Origin: Treponema socranskii subsp. socranskii VPI DR56BR1116 = ATCC 35536
GTDB taxonomy: Bacteria; Spirochaetota; Spirochaetia; Treponematales; Treponemataceae
Length of the DNA: 64,000 nt
Assembly: GCF_000468115.1 (NCBI RefSeq)
Contig: NZ_AVQI01000016.1
Location: forward strand, 55,294-119,293
Reading direction: 5' to 3'
Shown piece after piece: positions 9,662 through 19,026 of this stretch. Below the pieces are notes generated by a model, which was not told the origin of the DNA, made no database searches, and saw only the letters and a program-made list of their open reading frames with translations. Numbering within the stretch: position 1 is the stretch's first letter; the number at the start of each line of letters is the position of its first letter. Position numbers and translations under genes: made by a program.

Positions 9662-10336
9662 GTGGATACGGCGATGCTTCGTTCGCTGAAAATCTTCAAC
9701 GGCATGGACGAAAAAGAAACGGCGCGCGCGGCCGAGGCGCTGGGCGTATGCGAGCGCGCATATAAAAAAGGCCAAATCATCTTTCATGCGGGAAAGACGA
9801 CCGATAGGATGGGCATGGTGCTTTCAGGAAGCGTCATCATCGAAAACAACGATGTGTGGGGCAACCGCACGATACTCGGTTACATCGGTAAGGGACAGTT
9901 TTTCGGCGAAACCTACGCGCTTTTGGAAAACACCGCACTCCTCGTCGATGCGTGCGCGAACGAAGACAGCCGTATCGTATTTTTTAAAATCGGCGCCGTC
10001 CGTCGCCTTGCGGCAAGCGGAGAGCCCTGGCTCGTAAAACTTTTGTCGAATCTCCTTATGATTTCCGTCCGCAAAAACATCGCGCTGTCGGAGCGGAGCT
10101 TTCACACCGCCCGCAAAACGAGCCGCGCAAAACTCCTGTCGTATCTGAATTTCATTTCGCTGAAAAAGAAAAGCACCGAATTCGACATTCCCTTCGACCG
10201 ACAGCAGCTCGCCGACTACCTCAACCTCGAACGGACGGCTCTTTCGAAAGAACTCGGAAAAATGCAAAACGACGGTCTCATCACATTTCGAAAAAATCAC
10301 TTCGTGCTGAACAAAACGAAGTCACAGGGAAAATAG
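9662..10336 (+). CDS. Crp/Fnr family transcriptional regulator (HcpR-like candidate)
   Basis: The start is GTG 9662 behind AGGAGG at good spacing. The 224-residue protein has an N-terminal cyclic-nucleotide-binding-type beta barrel (GMVLSGSVIIENNDVWGN, then GQFFGETYALLENT) and a C-terminal helix-turn-helix (DRQQLADYLNLERTALSKELGKM). No N-terminal Cys set for an Fnr-type [4Fe-4S] cluster is visible. Divergent orientation to hcp makes control of hcp in response to nitrosative or redox stress the best guess. Function by neighbourhood is inference; the family is secure. Confidence 0.88.
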   Translation: MDTAMLRSLKIFNGMDEKETARAAEALGVCERAYKKGQIIFHAGKTTDRMGMVLSGSVIIENNDVWGNRTILGYIGKGQFFGETYALLENTALLVDACANEDSRIVFFKIGAVRRLAASGEPWLVKLLSNLLMISVRKNIALSERSFHTARKTSRAKLLSYLNFISLKKKSTEFDIPFDRQQLADYLNLERTALSKELGKMQNDGLITFRKNHFVLNKTKSQGK

Positions 10337-10482
10337 AGGCTATCCCAACATGCACATCTTTTATCAATGTATGATTCTATTTCGCCGTTTGCCCTTGTTT
10401 TCATTGCGCGCATAAAAAATGCCGACCTGTCCGCAAAAGAATCGATCGGCGTCTTACGGACGATCATGCAGGCGGAACAGAC

Positions 10483-11655
10483 TCATCCTGATGTGCGTAC
10501 GGTTTCCAGCCAGCCCAGCATAGTGTCCAGTACGAGGCGGCTGTTTCCGCATTGACAGTGGTTCGACGCCGCTTCTTTGTCGGTGAACAGCCTGAACGTT
10601 ACCGATTTTGCACCGGTGAGCGCATCGATTTCTTCTCGGTATAAATGCCAATCGATAAAGTGGTCTTTTGCGCCCTGCAAAATCAATACGTCCTGATCGA
10701 TTTTGTCCGCAATATCGAGCATTTGAAAATCGTTCATTTTTTGCATCCATTCGTACGGGCTTTTTACGCCGTATGCGTGCATGCCGTGATTGAGCGCCCA
10801 TTGGAAAGCGGGATCTTTTTTTACTTGACCGTACAACACGGCGTTTATAATGCCTTTTAAGCGAAGACGCAGCAGCGTTTTGAAAAAGTTCTGCGCCGCA
10901 TCGGGTAAATCAGAGAGGGCTACGTGTAAAAAATTCGGAAACACCGACCATGCGATAACCTGCTTAATGCGTTTTTCAAATGCGGCGGCTCTGGGCGCAA
11001 GCATCCCTCCCAAGGAAGCGCCGACGATAACAAGGTCGTCCAAATCGAAATGATCGATGATCGCCGTAACCGGTTTTTCCCATTCGTGCGTAAAAGTTGC
11101 TCCCTGCACACGCAAAACGCCGCCCTGTCCCGGCCCTTCAAAAAGATACACATCGTAACCGTTTTCGGCAAAATACAGCATAGGAAAAAACAGCTCTTCA
11201 AAATAACTGTCGTTTCCGCCGTGCAAAAGTATCGTCCCTTTCGGAGTTTTATGCGAAGCGCTCATGCCGGCTTTTGTGTACATAACCGGAAGACGGATCG
11301 AACCGAACGGAACGTCGAAGCGTTCAACCGTACCCGACGAAAAATAATCGGCATAGTGCGCGTAAAACAAATCGGCGGCTTTTTTATAATACGCAAGCTT
11401 GTCACCGTCGCCGTCCGCCATAAAAAACTCGCTCATGCGATAATAAGCGATCGCGTTTTCGGTTCTGCTTTCTTTGAGCGCATTGTCTCCCAAGCGGATG
11501 AGCGTATGCTTCCAGTCGTCGTGCGTGCGAATGCCGCGCGACACGGCGGCCGTTTCATCCAAGTCGCCTCCGTCCCAGTTGATAAGCCTATTAAGCTGAA
11601 AATTATAGTTTGCATTGTCGTTTAAATTATATAAACCGACTTTAAATTGGATCAT
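10483..11655 (-). CDS. Alpha/beta-fold hydrolase, S9 peptidase/FrsA-like
   Basis: The 390-residue protein has an all-helical N-terminal part (residues 1-130) and an alpha/beta hydrolase core. The nucleophile elbow is VGASLGG (GxSxG) near residue 214, an acid-bearing loop is ILQGAKDHFIDW, and a late His (SNHCQCGNS) can complete the triad. The layout resembles FrsA/DUF1100-type hydrolases and dipeptidyl-peptidase-like esterases; substrate unknown. ATG 11655 has GGAGG four bases upstream. No signal peptide is seen, so it is cytoplasmic. An AraC regulator sits upstream on the same strand and may control it. Confidence 0.8.
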   Translation of the reverse strand: MIQFKVGLYNLNDNANYNFQLNRLINWDGGDLDETAAVSRGIRTHDDWKHTLIRLGDNALKESRTENAIAYYRMSEFFMADGDGDKLAYYKKAADLFYAHYADYFSSGTVERFDVPFGSIRLPVMYTKAGMSASHKTPKGTILLHGGNDSYFEELFFPMLYFAENGYDVYLFEGPGQGGVLRVQGATFTHEWEKPVTAIIDHFDLDDLVIVGASLGGMLAPRAAAFEKRIKQVIAWSVFPNFLHVALSDLPDAAQNFFKTLLRLRLKGIINAVLYGQVKKDPAFQWALNHGMHAYGVKSPYEWMQKMNDFQMLDIADKIDQDVLILQGAKDHFIDWHLYREEIDALTGAKSVTFRLFTDKEAASNHCQCGNSRLVLDTMLGWLETVRTSG

Positions 11656-11865
11656 AATTCCTCCAAATAAATATTTTTATAGAAACCTGCTGTAAAGTTT
11701 CAGGCGAGTGACAACGTACGATTTGTTACATAATAACGGATCGAATCGGAAAATACTTCCATCAGGACGCTGTTTTTCGAGTCCTCGATTTTTTATCGTC
11801 GAAGTGAAGTAATTTGAAGAACGCGAAGAGTTTCGGCAAGATTTTTTTAAGCGATGTTGCCGGTA

Positions 11866-12642
11866 TCAGCTTCCGCTTTTGAGAAAGTCCGTAAACGATA
11901 TGCCGCAGTATTTTTTACAGGCGGTTGCAAAATGAGAGGAACTTGAAAAGCCTGCAAGGATTGCGGCGTCCGTTATGCTCATGCCTTTTTCGATAACGCA
12001 GCGGCAGGTTTTTTCGAGTTTTTTCAAAAGAAGATAGTTTTTAAAATCGATGCCGACTTCTTCTTTAAATAAATGTAAAAATCGGCTTTTGCTCAAACAC
12101 AGCATCCGAGGAATCGTATCGTATGCATCGCTTTCGATACTTTCGCATTGTTCTATAAGACGTATCGCTTCGGCAATACGGCAGTCCATATTCCGCTCTC
12201 CCTCGCTCTTGCACATATCGCCGAATACGGATGCACCGTTCGCCTTCCGCTTTTTTTGCTTTGCATGCACGGCGAGAGTGCCGACAAGATATTCATCTAC
12301 GGCTTCCAAGTGCTCCCCGTCCTCAAGCATACGTATGAGATGCTTTTCGATTTCACTCGGAAACGGGCTGAGCTTCTTTCCTTTTAGCAGTTCATCGTCG
12401 ATTATCCGTGAAAGCTCGGACGTCGTATCGATCAAAAACACCGCCATAGGCGCATCCTTGTTTCGCCGAACACAGTGCATGACGTTCGATTGAATGACGG
12501 CCGAACGCAGACTTTCACTCTCCTTCTCCGCCGTACAGGTAAAAGGTCGTACCGAAATGAGAGCATGCTTTGCAAAATGTTTGTGCGCTTGCGGGTCGTC
12601 GTAGCGCGCCCAAAAGACAATACGATCGTCTTTATATATCAT
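11866..12642 (-). CDS. AraC family transcriptional regulator
   Basis: The C-terminal ~100 residues form the AraC double helix-turn-helix: SITDAAILAGFSSSSHFATACKK followed by the conserved ISFTDFL end. The N-terminal half (~150 residues) is a sensor domain I cannot name. It has no Shine-Dalgarno sequence; a TAAAAT -10-like box ends 9 bp upstream of ATG 12642. Likely targets are the hydrolase downstream (210-bp gap) or the TRAP-TAXI genes upstream; this is inference from position. Confidence 0.85.
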   Translation of the reverse strand: MIYKDDRIVFWARYDDPQAHKHFAKHALISVRPFTCTAEKESESLRSAVIQSNVMHCVRRNKDAPMAVFLIDTTSELSRIIDDELLKGKKLSPFPSEIEKHLIRMLEDGEHLEAVDEYLVGTLAVHAKQKKRKANGASVFGDMCKSEGERNMDCRIAEAIRLIEQCESIESDAYDTIPRMLCLSKSRFLHLFKEEVGIDFKNYLLLKKLEKTCRCVIEKGMSITDAAILAGFSSSSHFATACKKYCGISFTDFLKSGS

Positions 12643-12651
12643 ACCGTTTGT

Positions 12652-12678
12652 ATTTTAGCAAAACACGAATAATTATTC
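12652..12678 (-). promoter_or_regulatory. Putative promoter/operator of the AraC gene
   Basis: On the minus strand TAAAAT (12652-12657) lies 9 bp from the start codon. The perfect 12-bp palindrome GAATAATTATTC (12667-12678) sits in the spacer and could be an autoregulatory operator. No consensus -35 is seen. Confidence 0.35.
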
Positions 12679-12791
12679 ATTGTTTGTGAGCACAGATGCG
12701 CCCCTCCCGTCCGCAGCGTGTGGGTATTACAGTGTCGCCATACCGCGCAGCACAAAACCTCTACCGAACCAGAGAAATCGGACGCCGCCCG

Positions 12792-13778
12792 TTAATCGAC
12801 GGAAACGCCGACTTCGCGGTAATAGCGCTTCGCGCCCTCGTGCAGCGGTAAGCCTGCGATGTCCTTTACCGCATCCTGCGCCGTCAAGCCTTTTAAATTA
12901 CGCTGCGCGTTTCCGAGCTCGTCGACGTTTTCCCAAAAGGTTTTCGTGAGCATATATACCGTTTCATCGTCGAGCGTCGAATTGCAAAACATCAGCATTT
13001 TAATAGCCGTCGTTCCGACATCGGCGTTTTGTCCGGGATAGGTTCCCGCGGGAATCGTATAGCGCGCATACCACGGATAAGATGAACGAAGCTTTTCCAA
13101 AATATCGTCTCCGATTCCGACGAGATTGCATCCCGACGAGCAGGCCTGAGAAACGGCGGCTGCGGGAATGCCGCTCATAATCCATGCACCGTCGAGCGTG
13201 CCGTTTTGGAGCATGTCGGCAGCATCTCCGAACGCGATGTATTCGGTTTGAATATCGGACGGATAGCTCAAGCCCGCCGCGGTAAAGTGGTTTTTACACT
13301 CGCCTTCAACGCTCGATCCCGCAGCGGCGACGGCAAAATGTTTGCCTTTGATGCCGGAAAGGGATGCAATGCCGGATTTTTTTGTAACGACGACCTGGTT
13401 CGGATTAAAATACAAACCCGCTATGATGCGGAGATTTTTATTCGCAGCGCCATCGAAGCTGTCGGTGCCGTTATAGCTTTGCCAGCAGTTCGAGCTCACG
13501 GCGATCGACACTTGCGACTCTCCGTCGGCGATCTGATTGAGGTTATCGATGCCGCCGTTCGACGCTTGACTCGACGCGCTCACAAAATCGATCTTCGTGT
13601 CCCACACGTTTGTGATCGCAGCTCCTACCGCATAGAGCGCGCCCGAAGCGGATGCCGTCGGAAATTTAATAGTCACTTTTTCGTGTCCGCCCGCCGCAGT
13701 TTTTTTTCCGCTGCAGCCTGCAAGTACGGCAGCCGCAAAAACCGCTGCAAAGCTAATCCTTATCGATACGTTTTTCAT
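12792..13778 (-). CDS. TAXI-family TRAP transporter solute-binding lipoprotein
   Basis: The 328-residue protein starts MKNVSIRI with a lipoprotein signal (lipobox LAGC, Cys about residue 21). It continues with TAXI-family features: FPTASASGALYAVGAAI, DFVSASSQASNGGIDNL and a GIASLSGIKGKHFAVAAAGS segment. TAXI proteins bind dicarboxylates or amino acids for TRAP permeases. ATG 13778 is preferred to ATG 13790 because GGGGGTG lies just upstream. It follows the fused TRAP permease on the same strand, so the two form one uptake system. Confidence 0.92.
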   Translation of the reverse strand: MKNVSIRISFAAVFAAAVLAGCSGKKTAAGGHEKVTIKFPTASASGALYAVGAAITNVWDTKIDFVSASSQASNGGIDNLNQIADGESQVSIAVSSNCWQSYNGTDSFDGAANKNLRIIAGLYFNPNQVVVTKKSGIASLSGIKGKHFAVAAAGSSVEGECKNHFTAAGLSYPSDIQTEYIAFGDAADMLQNGTLDGAWIMSGIPAAAVSQACSSGCNLVGIGDDILEKLRSSYPWYARYTIPAGTYPGQNADVGTTAIKMLMFCNSTLDDETVYMLTKTFWENVDELGNAQRNLKGLTAQDAVKDIAGLPLHEGAKRYYREVGVSVD

Positions 13779-13936
13779 ATTCACCCCCATAAAACTTATG
13801 CAAACCTCTAAAAACCGACAGAGCTTTTAAAAGCAGCTTTTATTAAAACTTCCGTTTTCAAAAAATTCAACCGCGCGCTTTGCAGAACACATGCAAGCGC
13901 ACTATCATCCGCGTAACCGTATTCTTGAGCCTCCGC

Positions 13937-15901
13937 TTATGAGCGCTTTTCCGAATCGGAAATCTTTTTCACCTGCACTCGGTTTTTTACATATTGATAA
14001 ATGCTCACCACAGCGAGGAGCGCAAAACCGATCGCATCGGAGACGACGCCCGCATAGAGCAAAAGAGGGGCGATCGCGATTAACGCCGCCCGTCCGAAAA
14101 AAGTTGTGCGGCGCAAAAGCCATCCTTCAAGACCCGCGACGAGCGTGACCGTGCCGACCGATGCCGTAAACATCGACCAGAGGCTCATCGCAAGAGGTGC
14201 ACTTCCGCTTCCGATGAGCAGCACCGGATTTGCCAAAAAGAAAAACGGAATCAAAAATCCGACAAGCCCTATCCTCACGGCAAGCAGTCCCGTTTTAAGC
14301 TGATCCGAATCTGCGATGCCGGCTGCGACGTAACAGCTGATCGCGACCGGCGGCGTGATATTCGAAAGGCACGCGTAGATGAGACAAAACAAGTGCGCCG
14401 CTATCGGAAGCACGCCGGTTTTTATTAAAACGGGAACGGCGACAGCCTGCACGATGACGTAGGCCGCCACGCCCGGAACACCCATCCCCAATATCGTAGA
14501 CATAACCATGACGAGGAGTCCCGTCAAATAGATGCTCTTATTCGGCACGACGTTTAAAATCACGTAGCCCATGTTTAGGCCGAGGCTTGTCAGCGTCACG
14601 GTTCCGATGATGACGCCGATGATAATGCACGACACTCCGACGCCGACGGCACCCTTCGCGCCTTCGACGCAGGCGGCGATTATCTTATCCGCTGTCATAC
14701 GCGTATCTTTTCGGAGCCAGCTCGCGCCGACGGCGGCGAAAATCACAACAACCGCCGAAAGAAGCGGCGTAAATCCTTTCGCCATCATAGCGATAAGCAG
14801 CACGAGCGGGAGCACAAGATGTCCCTGCTCTTTCAGCACTTTCAAAGCATCGGGGATGTTATCTTTAGAGAGGCCGGGAAGCCCCATGCGCTTCGCTTCA
14901 AAGTGAACGGCGAGCAGAATTCCCAAGTAATACAAAAACGCGGGCACGATCGCTGCGAGCATGACGGTCGTATAGCTTATGTTTAAAAATTCCGCCATGA
15001 CAAAGCCGACGGCGCCCATGATCGGGGGACAAAATTGGCCGCCGGTACTCGCCGTCGCTTCGACCGCCGCGGCGAATTCTTTTTTGTAGCCTGTCCGCTT
15101 CATAAGCGGAATCGTAATCGTACCGGTCGTTGCGACGTTTGCGACGGCCGATCCGTTTATCATGCCCATGAGGGCGGATGCTAAGACGGCGACTTTTGCA
15201 GGCCCTCCCGGCGTGCGACCGACGAGCGTCAAAGAAAAATCGTTGATGAATTTTGAAAAACCGCTGTGCTTTAAAAAAGAGCCGAACACGACGAATAAAA
15301 AAATATACGTCGCAGACACACCGACGCCGACGCCCAAGATTCCCTGCGTGCCCCAAAACTGCGTAACGAGTACGCGCTTTATCGTAAAGCCGTTGTGTCC
15401 GAGCTGCCCCGGAATATATTTCCCGAAAAAATTATACGCAAGGAAGAGCGCCGCAAGAAAGGCAAGATTTCCCGAAGTGCGGCGGGCCGCTTCAAAAACG
15501 ACGGCAAGCGCAAGAGCGGCAACTGCAATTTGAAACGGCGTAACGCGGCCGCCGCCTCGAGCGACCGCCGTATAGTGAAGTATAAAATAACCGAACGTAA
15601 AAAGAGCAAACGCGATGAGAAAAAAATCGACGACGGGAGGAAAGCGACGCTTTCTGTTTTCTTTTTTTGCTGCAGGATATAACAGAAACGCGAACAAAAG
15701 CAAAAAGATGCTGTGAAACGCGCGCAGGTTTACGGCGCTCATCACTCCGACGGTATTGAAATACAGCTGAAAGACGACCCAAACGCAGAGCAAAACCGTA
15801 ATGATCTTTTCCGTCGGACCGGTATACACTCTGGTACGGGAATCGGTATCCGTGTCTTCAAGCAATTTTTGCGCAAGGGCAGCTTCGGTCGATTTCGGCA
15901 T
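13937..15901 (-). CDS. TRAP transporter permease, fused small and large (4TM/12TM) subunits
   Basis: This 654-residue polytopic membrane protein has about 16 hydrophobic segments. The N-terminal ~170 residues are the DctQ-like part. The C-terminal DctM-like part carries GRTPGGPAKVAVLASALMG, NVATTGTITIPLMKR and ILGMGVPGVAAYVI motifs. It would use an ion gradient to import the ligand delivered by the TAXI lipoprotein encoded 158 bp downstream. ATG 15901 is chosen because GGAAGG lies 3 bp upstream; an upstream ATG at 15943 lacks a ribosome site and lies beyond the -10 box. Confidence 0.92.
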   Translation of the reverse strand: MPKSTEAALAQKLLEDTDTDSRTRVYTGPTEKIITVLLCVWVVFQLYFNTVGVMSAVNLRAFHSIFLLLFAFLLYPAAKKENRKRRFPPVVDFFLIAFALFTFGYFILHYTAVARGGGRVTPFQIAVAALALAVVFEAARRTSGNLAFLAALFLAYNFFGKYIPGQLGHNGFTIKRVLVTQFWGTQGILGVGVGVSATYIFLFVVFGSFLKHSGFSKFINDFSLTLVGRTPGGPAKVAVLASALMGMINGSAVANVATTGTITIPLMKRTGYKKEFAAAVEATASTGGQFCPPIMGAVGFVMAEFLNISYTTVMLAAIVPAFLYYLGILLAVHFEAKRMGLPGLSKDNIPDALKVLKEQGHLVLPLVLLIAMMAKGFTPLLSAVVVIFAAVGASWLRKDTRMTADKIIAACVEGAKGAVGVGVSCIIIGVIIGTVTLTSLGLNMGYVILNVVPNKSIYLTGLLVMVMSTILGMGVPGVAAYVIVQAVAVPVLIKTGVLPIAAHLFCLIYACLSNITPPVAISCYVAAGIADSDQLKTGLLAVRIGLVGFLIPFFFLANPVLLIGSGSAPLAMSLWSMFTASVGTVTLVAGLEGWLLRRTTFFGRAALIAIAPLLLYAGVVSDAIGFALLAVVSIYQYVKNRVQVKKISDSEKRS

Positions 15902-15930
15902 ACGCCTTCCTAAAAGTTTGTATGCGGTCG

Positions 15931-15959
15931 ATTGTATAAACATACATCGGAAAAGTCAA
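15931..15959 (-). promoter_or_regulatory. Promoter for the TRAP-TAXI operon
   Basis: On the minus strand TTGACT (15954-15959) and TACAAT (15931-15936) are 17 bp apart, about 30 bp before the permease start codon. It is divergent from the flavoprotein promoter, so the two transcription units could be coregulated. Confidence 0.65.
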
Positions 15960-16036
15960 TGATTTTGAAAACGCGTAATCTTGAAAACGCGGCTCCCGTG
16001 AAGGCTTTGACAAAAATAGGACGACATCTTTTAATT

Positions 16037-16056
16037 CATAAGAATTTATGTACAAT
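16037..16056 (+). promoter_or_regulatory. -10 region and palindrome upstream of the exported flavoprotein
   Basis: TACAAT at 16051-16056 is preceded directly by the inverted repeat CATAA-GAAT-TTATG (16037-16050). A consensus -35 is absent at the right spacing; a TTGACA at 16007-16012 is too far away. This pattern suggests an activator-dependent promoter. Confidence 0.4.
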
Positions 16057-16095
16057 ACTAGGGTAGTTTTATTTCTTCATAATGCTGGAGGTCAT

Positions 16096-17904
16096 ATGAA
16101 AAAATTCCGTATCATTGCCTGTATTTCGGGCATTGTATTTTTAGCGGCGGCCTTATCATCCTGCGGAGGGAAAAAAGGCGTGGCGAAAGACGGTACGTAT
16201 ACCGGCACCGCAATCGCCCACAACGGCCCGCTCACCGTCGAAGTAGGCTTTGCAAAAGGCGCCATCACGTCGGTAGCCGTAACACAGCACACGGAAACTA
16301 AGGGTGTAAGCGAAAACGCTATCGCAAAAGTTTCCGAAGCGATCGTAAAAAACAATTCTACAAACGTCGATTCCGTAAGCGGCGCTACGATCACTTCTTA
16401 TGCTATTAAAACGGCCGTACAGAATGCGATCGAACAGGCAGGCGGACAGCCGAGCAATTACGCTAAAGAAGTTTCCAAAGCAAACGAGGGAGATAAAACG
16501 CTCGAATGCGATGTTGTCGTCATCGGAGCCGGAGGCGGCGGTATAACGGCAGCTGCGCGGGCACAAGAACAAGGGGCGAAGGTTATCCTCATTGAAAAGA
16601 ACGGACAGGTAGGCGGCGACACCGCTCTTAACGCGGGCACGCTCATAGCGACCGGTTCGAAATTCCAAAGAGAACAGTTAAAAGAAATCAAAGATTCTCC
16701 GGAACTGGCATACAGCGATATCATGCGTATAGGAAAAAACGTAAACGATCCCGTCTTGGTTTCCATGATCACCAAAACCATCGGCAAAACGGTAGACTGG
16801 CTCATCGACGACATGAAAGTGCCGTACAACGTTGCCGCAACACAATACCCCGATCATTCGGCTAACAGACAGATCGGCGTTGTAGGGCGCTCTCCGGCAT
16901 TCTTTGCCGCAATGCAAAAAAATTTTGAAAACCTCGGCGGAACATTGCTTTTGGAAACAAAAGGTGAATCCCTAATCTTCGAAGACGGAGAAGTAAAAGG
17001 CGTTACGGCAGGCGACAAATCGGGCGCGAAGATTACGATCAAAGCGGCTTCCACCGTTATCGCCTCGGGCGGTTACGGAGCGAACGCGAAGCTTCTTCCG
17101 AATACCCTCACGGGGTATATGTTTTACGGACGCAGTACGGACACGGGAGACGGCTTTACGATGGCAAAAGCGATCGGCATAGATACGATTAACCTCGACT
17201 GCGTAAAAGTCTACGCACAGGGCGTAGAAACAACTCCCGGAAGAGCTCTTGCGGCGACGGCATCTTCTACCGCAGCTTCCAACGGACACGGAACGATATA
17301 CGTAAATACAAAGGGAGTTCGCGTCGTAAATGAAACGGGAACGCTTGCGGCACAGACGGAAGCGACCGTAGCGCAGAGCGACAAAATCCTGTATCTCTTA
17401 ATGGACGAAGATGCATACCGCGCATACGTGGCAAAGAGCCTTGAAGACAAACTCGTCGCATCCGAAAGCGATATCGACAAATGGTACAACATCTCAAACG
17501 ACGGCAAACCCGTAATCGCAAAAAGCGCAAATCTTGACGAGCTGGCAAAAACTATGGGCATAGACGCAAGCGCATTGCAGACAACCGTCGCAAAATACAA
17601 CGACAACTGTGCAAAGGGAGCCGATCCCGAATTCGGCAAGAAAAACCCCGTCGCTCTTGCATCGGGCGGCACGTACTACATAGTAGAACAGCGTCCTCGC
17701 TTTTCCACGACCTTGGGCGGTTTAAAAGCCGATGCTTCCATGCAGCTGCTCTCAGGCGGAAAGCCCGTTAAAAACTTATACGGAGCCGGAAGCGTTGTAG
17801 GCGGTGCAAACGGCCGAGACTCGATGACTGCAATGATGAATTCATGGGCGATCGGTTCGGGACGCATAGCCGGTGAAAGCGCTGCAAAAAACGCAGGTAA
17901 ATAA
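16096..17904 (+). CDS. Exported flavinylated FAD-dependent reductase lipoprotein (fumarate/urocanate reductase family)
   Basis: The 602-residue protein starts MKKFRII with a lipobox ending at Cys23 (LSSC), so it is exported and anchored. An FMN-binding domain (about 30-115) carries DSVSGATIT with Thr98 as the expected covalent FMN site. An FAD domain of the flavocytochrome c/fumarate reductase superfamily begins at DVVVIGAGGGG (~139) and ends with LYGAGSVVGGANG and SWAIGSGRIAGE. The position of the fumarate reductase catalytic Arg (RFVNEITTR in Fcc3) reads VVNETGTLA, and the active-site HHTMGG region reads FSTTLGG, so the substrate is probably not fumarate. No haem motifs are present. GGAGGT precedes ATG 16096. 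It is divergent from a TRAP-TAXI transporter that may handle its substrate (inference). Confidence 0.88.
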   Translation: MKKFRIIACISGIVFLAAALSSCGGKKGVAKDGTYTGTAIAHNGPLTVEVGFAKGAITSVAVTQHTETKGVSENAIAKVSEAIVKNNSTNVDSVSGATITSYAIKTAVQNAIEQAGGQPSNYAKEVSKANEGDKTLECDVVVIGAGGGGITAAARAQEQGAKVILIEKNGQVGGDTALNAGTLIATGSKFQREQLKEIKDSPELAYSDIMRIGKNVNDPVLVSMITKTIGKTVDWLIDDMKVPYNVAATQYPDHSANRQIGVVGRSPAFFAAMQKNFENLGGTLLLETKGESLIFEDGEVKGVTAGDKSGAKITIKAASTVIASGGYGANAKLLPNTLTGYMFYGRSTDTGDGFTMAKAIGIDTINLDCVKVYAQGVETTPGRALAATASSTAASNGHGTIYVNTKGVRVVNETGTLAAQTEATVAQSDKILYLLMDEDAYRAYVAKSLEDKLVASESDIDKWYNISNDGKPVIAKSANLDELAKTMGIDASALQTTVAKYNDNCAKGADPEFGKKNPVALASGGTYYIVEQRPRFSTTLGGLKADASMQLLSGGKPVKNLYGAGSVVGGANGRDSMTAMMNSWAIGSGRIAGESAAKNAGK

Positions 17905-17954
17905 ATAATCCGAAAATACGCTCTGTAAAAAACGATCGATGTGACGGCGATGCT

Positions 17955-17990
17955 TGGAAAAGAAACGCGCTTCGAAACAACCGAAGCGCG
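17955..17990 (-). terminator. Rho-independent terminator downstream of tRNA-Lys
   Basis: On the minus strand a perfect 9-bp stem, CGCGCTTCG with its complement (17966-17990, 7-nt loop), is followed by TTTCTTTT. It lies directly after the tRNA 3' end. Confidence 0.75.
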
Positions 17991-17996
17991 CAAAAA

Positions 17997-18069
17997 TGAG
18001 CTATTGCAGATTCGAACTGCAGACCCACGCCTTAAAAGGGCGTTGCTCTACCTACTGAGCTAATAGCCC
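17997..18069 (-). tRNA. tRNA-Lys(UUU)
   Basis: A full cloverleaf folds from 73 nt: acceptor GGGCTAT/ATAGCTC with one G-U pair, D arm GCTC/GAGC, anticodon stem ACGCC/GGCGT with loop CTTTTAA (anticodon TTT), a 5-nt variable loop and T arm TGCAG-TTCGAAT-CTGCA, discriminator A. CCA is not encoded. Confidence 0.97.
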
Positions 18070-18149
18070 AAGCTGTACGGCAAGTATGTCGGTTACTATA
18101 TTATTTTTCGTAATAAGTGTCAATAACCTGCCGCACATCTCAATTTTTT

Positions 18150-18884
18150 TTAATAGCCCGTAACGGCGGCGCTTTCGTCCCAATCTTCAACGATTTTGAC
18201 GCCGCTCGACGTGCCGAGCCTGTTCGCTCCGGCAGAGAGCATCGCCGAAGCGGTTTCTGCGGAGCGTATGCCTCCCGACGCTTTTACGCCGAGGGATGTG
18301 CCGACCGTTTTCCGCATAAGCTCCACGTGATGAACCGTCGCGCCGTTCGGAAGCGGCTTTCCGTCATCTCCTTTCGGATTTGCAAAACCCGTCGATGTTT
18401 TTACAAAATCTGCTCCGGCTTTTGCCGCACAGGTACAGCACGAAGCGATCTCTTCATCGGAAAGAAAGCAGGTTTCGAGAATCACTTTTACGACGACGCT
18501 TTTTCCCGCTTTTTTTGCGGCATCCCGCGCCGAATCAGTGACGGCTTTGATGTCCGCTTCCACGTCTCCGAAACGGCCGTCCTTTGCGGCACCTATATCG
18601 ATTACCATATCAACTTCATCCGCTCCGTCCGCAATCGCGCGCGCGGCTTCAAACGCTTTGACGGCGCTTGCATTCGCGCCGAGGGGAAAGCCGATGACGG
18701 TACACACTCGGACGGTCGAACCTTCCAGTTCGGAAGCCGACAGCCGCACGTAGGCGGGGTTCACGCATACCGATGCAAAACGATATTTTTTTGCATCCGC
18801 GCAGAGCTGTCGTATTTTTTCAGTTCCCGCTTCCGGCGCCAAAAGCGTATGATCGATCATCGACGCAACCGTTTCTTTTTTCAT
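18150..18884 (-). CDS. deoC: Deoxyribose-phosphate aldolase
   Basis: The ~244-residue protein has the DeoC signatures SMIDHTLL near the start, CTVIGFPLGAN, the Schiff-base lysine segment DFVKTSTGF and VKASGGIRS. It cleaves 2-deoxyribose 5-phosphate to glyceraldehyde 3-phosphate and acetaldehyde in nucleoside salvage. I place the start at ATG 18884 (MKKETVASM), 6-7 bases after AGGG; ATG 18890 and a TTG at 18899 are in-frame alternatives. It is divergent from the ferredoxin gene across overlapping promoters. Confidence 0.93.
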   Translation of the reverse strand: MKKETVASMIDHTLLAPEAGTEKIRQLCADAKKYRFASVCVNPAYVRLSASELEGSTVRVCTVIGFPLGANASAVKAFEAARAIADGADEVDMVIDIGAAKDGRFGDVEADIKAVTDSARDAAKKAGKSVVVKVILETCFLSDEEIASCCTCAAKAGADFVKTSTGFANPKGDDGKPLPNGATVHHVELMRKTVGTSLGVKASGGIRSAETASAMLSAGANRLGTSSGVKIVEDWDESAAVTGY

Positions 18885-18921
18885 AATCATCCCTGCCAAA
18901 TAATCAATTTATAACGAATAC

Positions 18922-18962
18922 AGTATAGCGGTCTTGCACGGTTTTCGGCAATAGTGTATTAT
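18922..18962. promoter_or_regulatory. Interleaved divergent promoters of deoC and the ferredoxin gene
   Basis: Plus strand: TTGCAC (18934-18939), 17 bp, TATTAT (18957-18962) for the ferredoxin. Minus strand: TTGCCG (18946-18951), 18 bp, TATACT (18922-18927) for deoC. The two -35 boxes lie inside the opposite promoter, so simultaneous polymerase binding would be excluded. Confidence 0.6.
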
Positions 18963-19026
18963 TTTACGCGTGGTGCGTGCCGTGTTACGGCACACAAATA
19001 AATCAAGCTATAACAGGAGAACACTT

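Noticed and set aside
16007..16056. TTGACA at 16007-16012 as the -35 box for the flavoprotein gene
   Set aside because: The spacer to TACAAT is 38 bp, far outside the working range.
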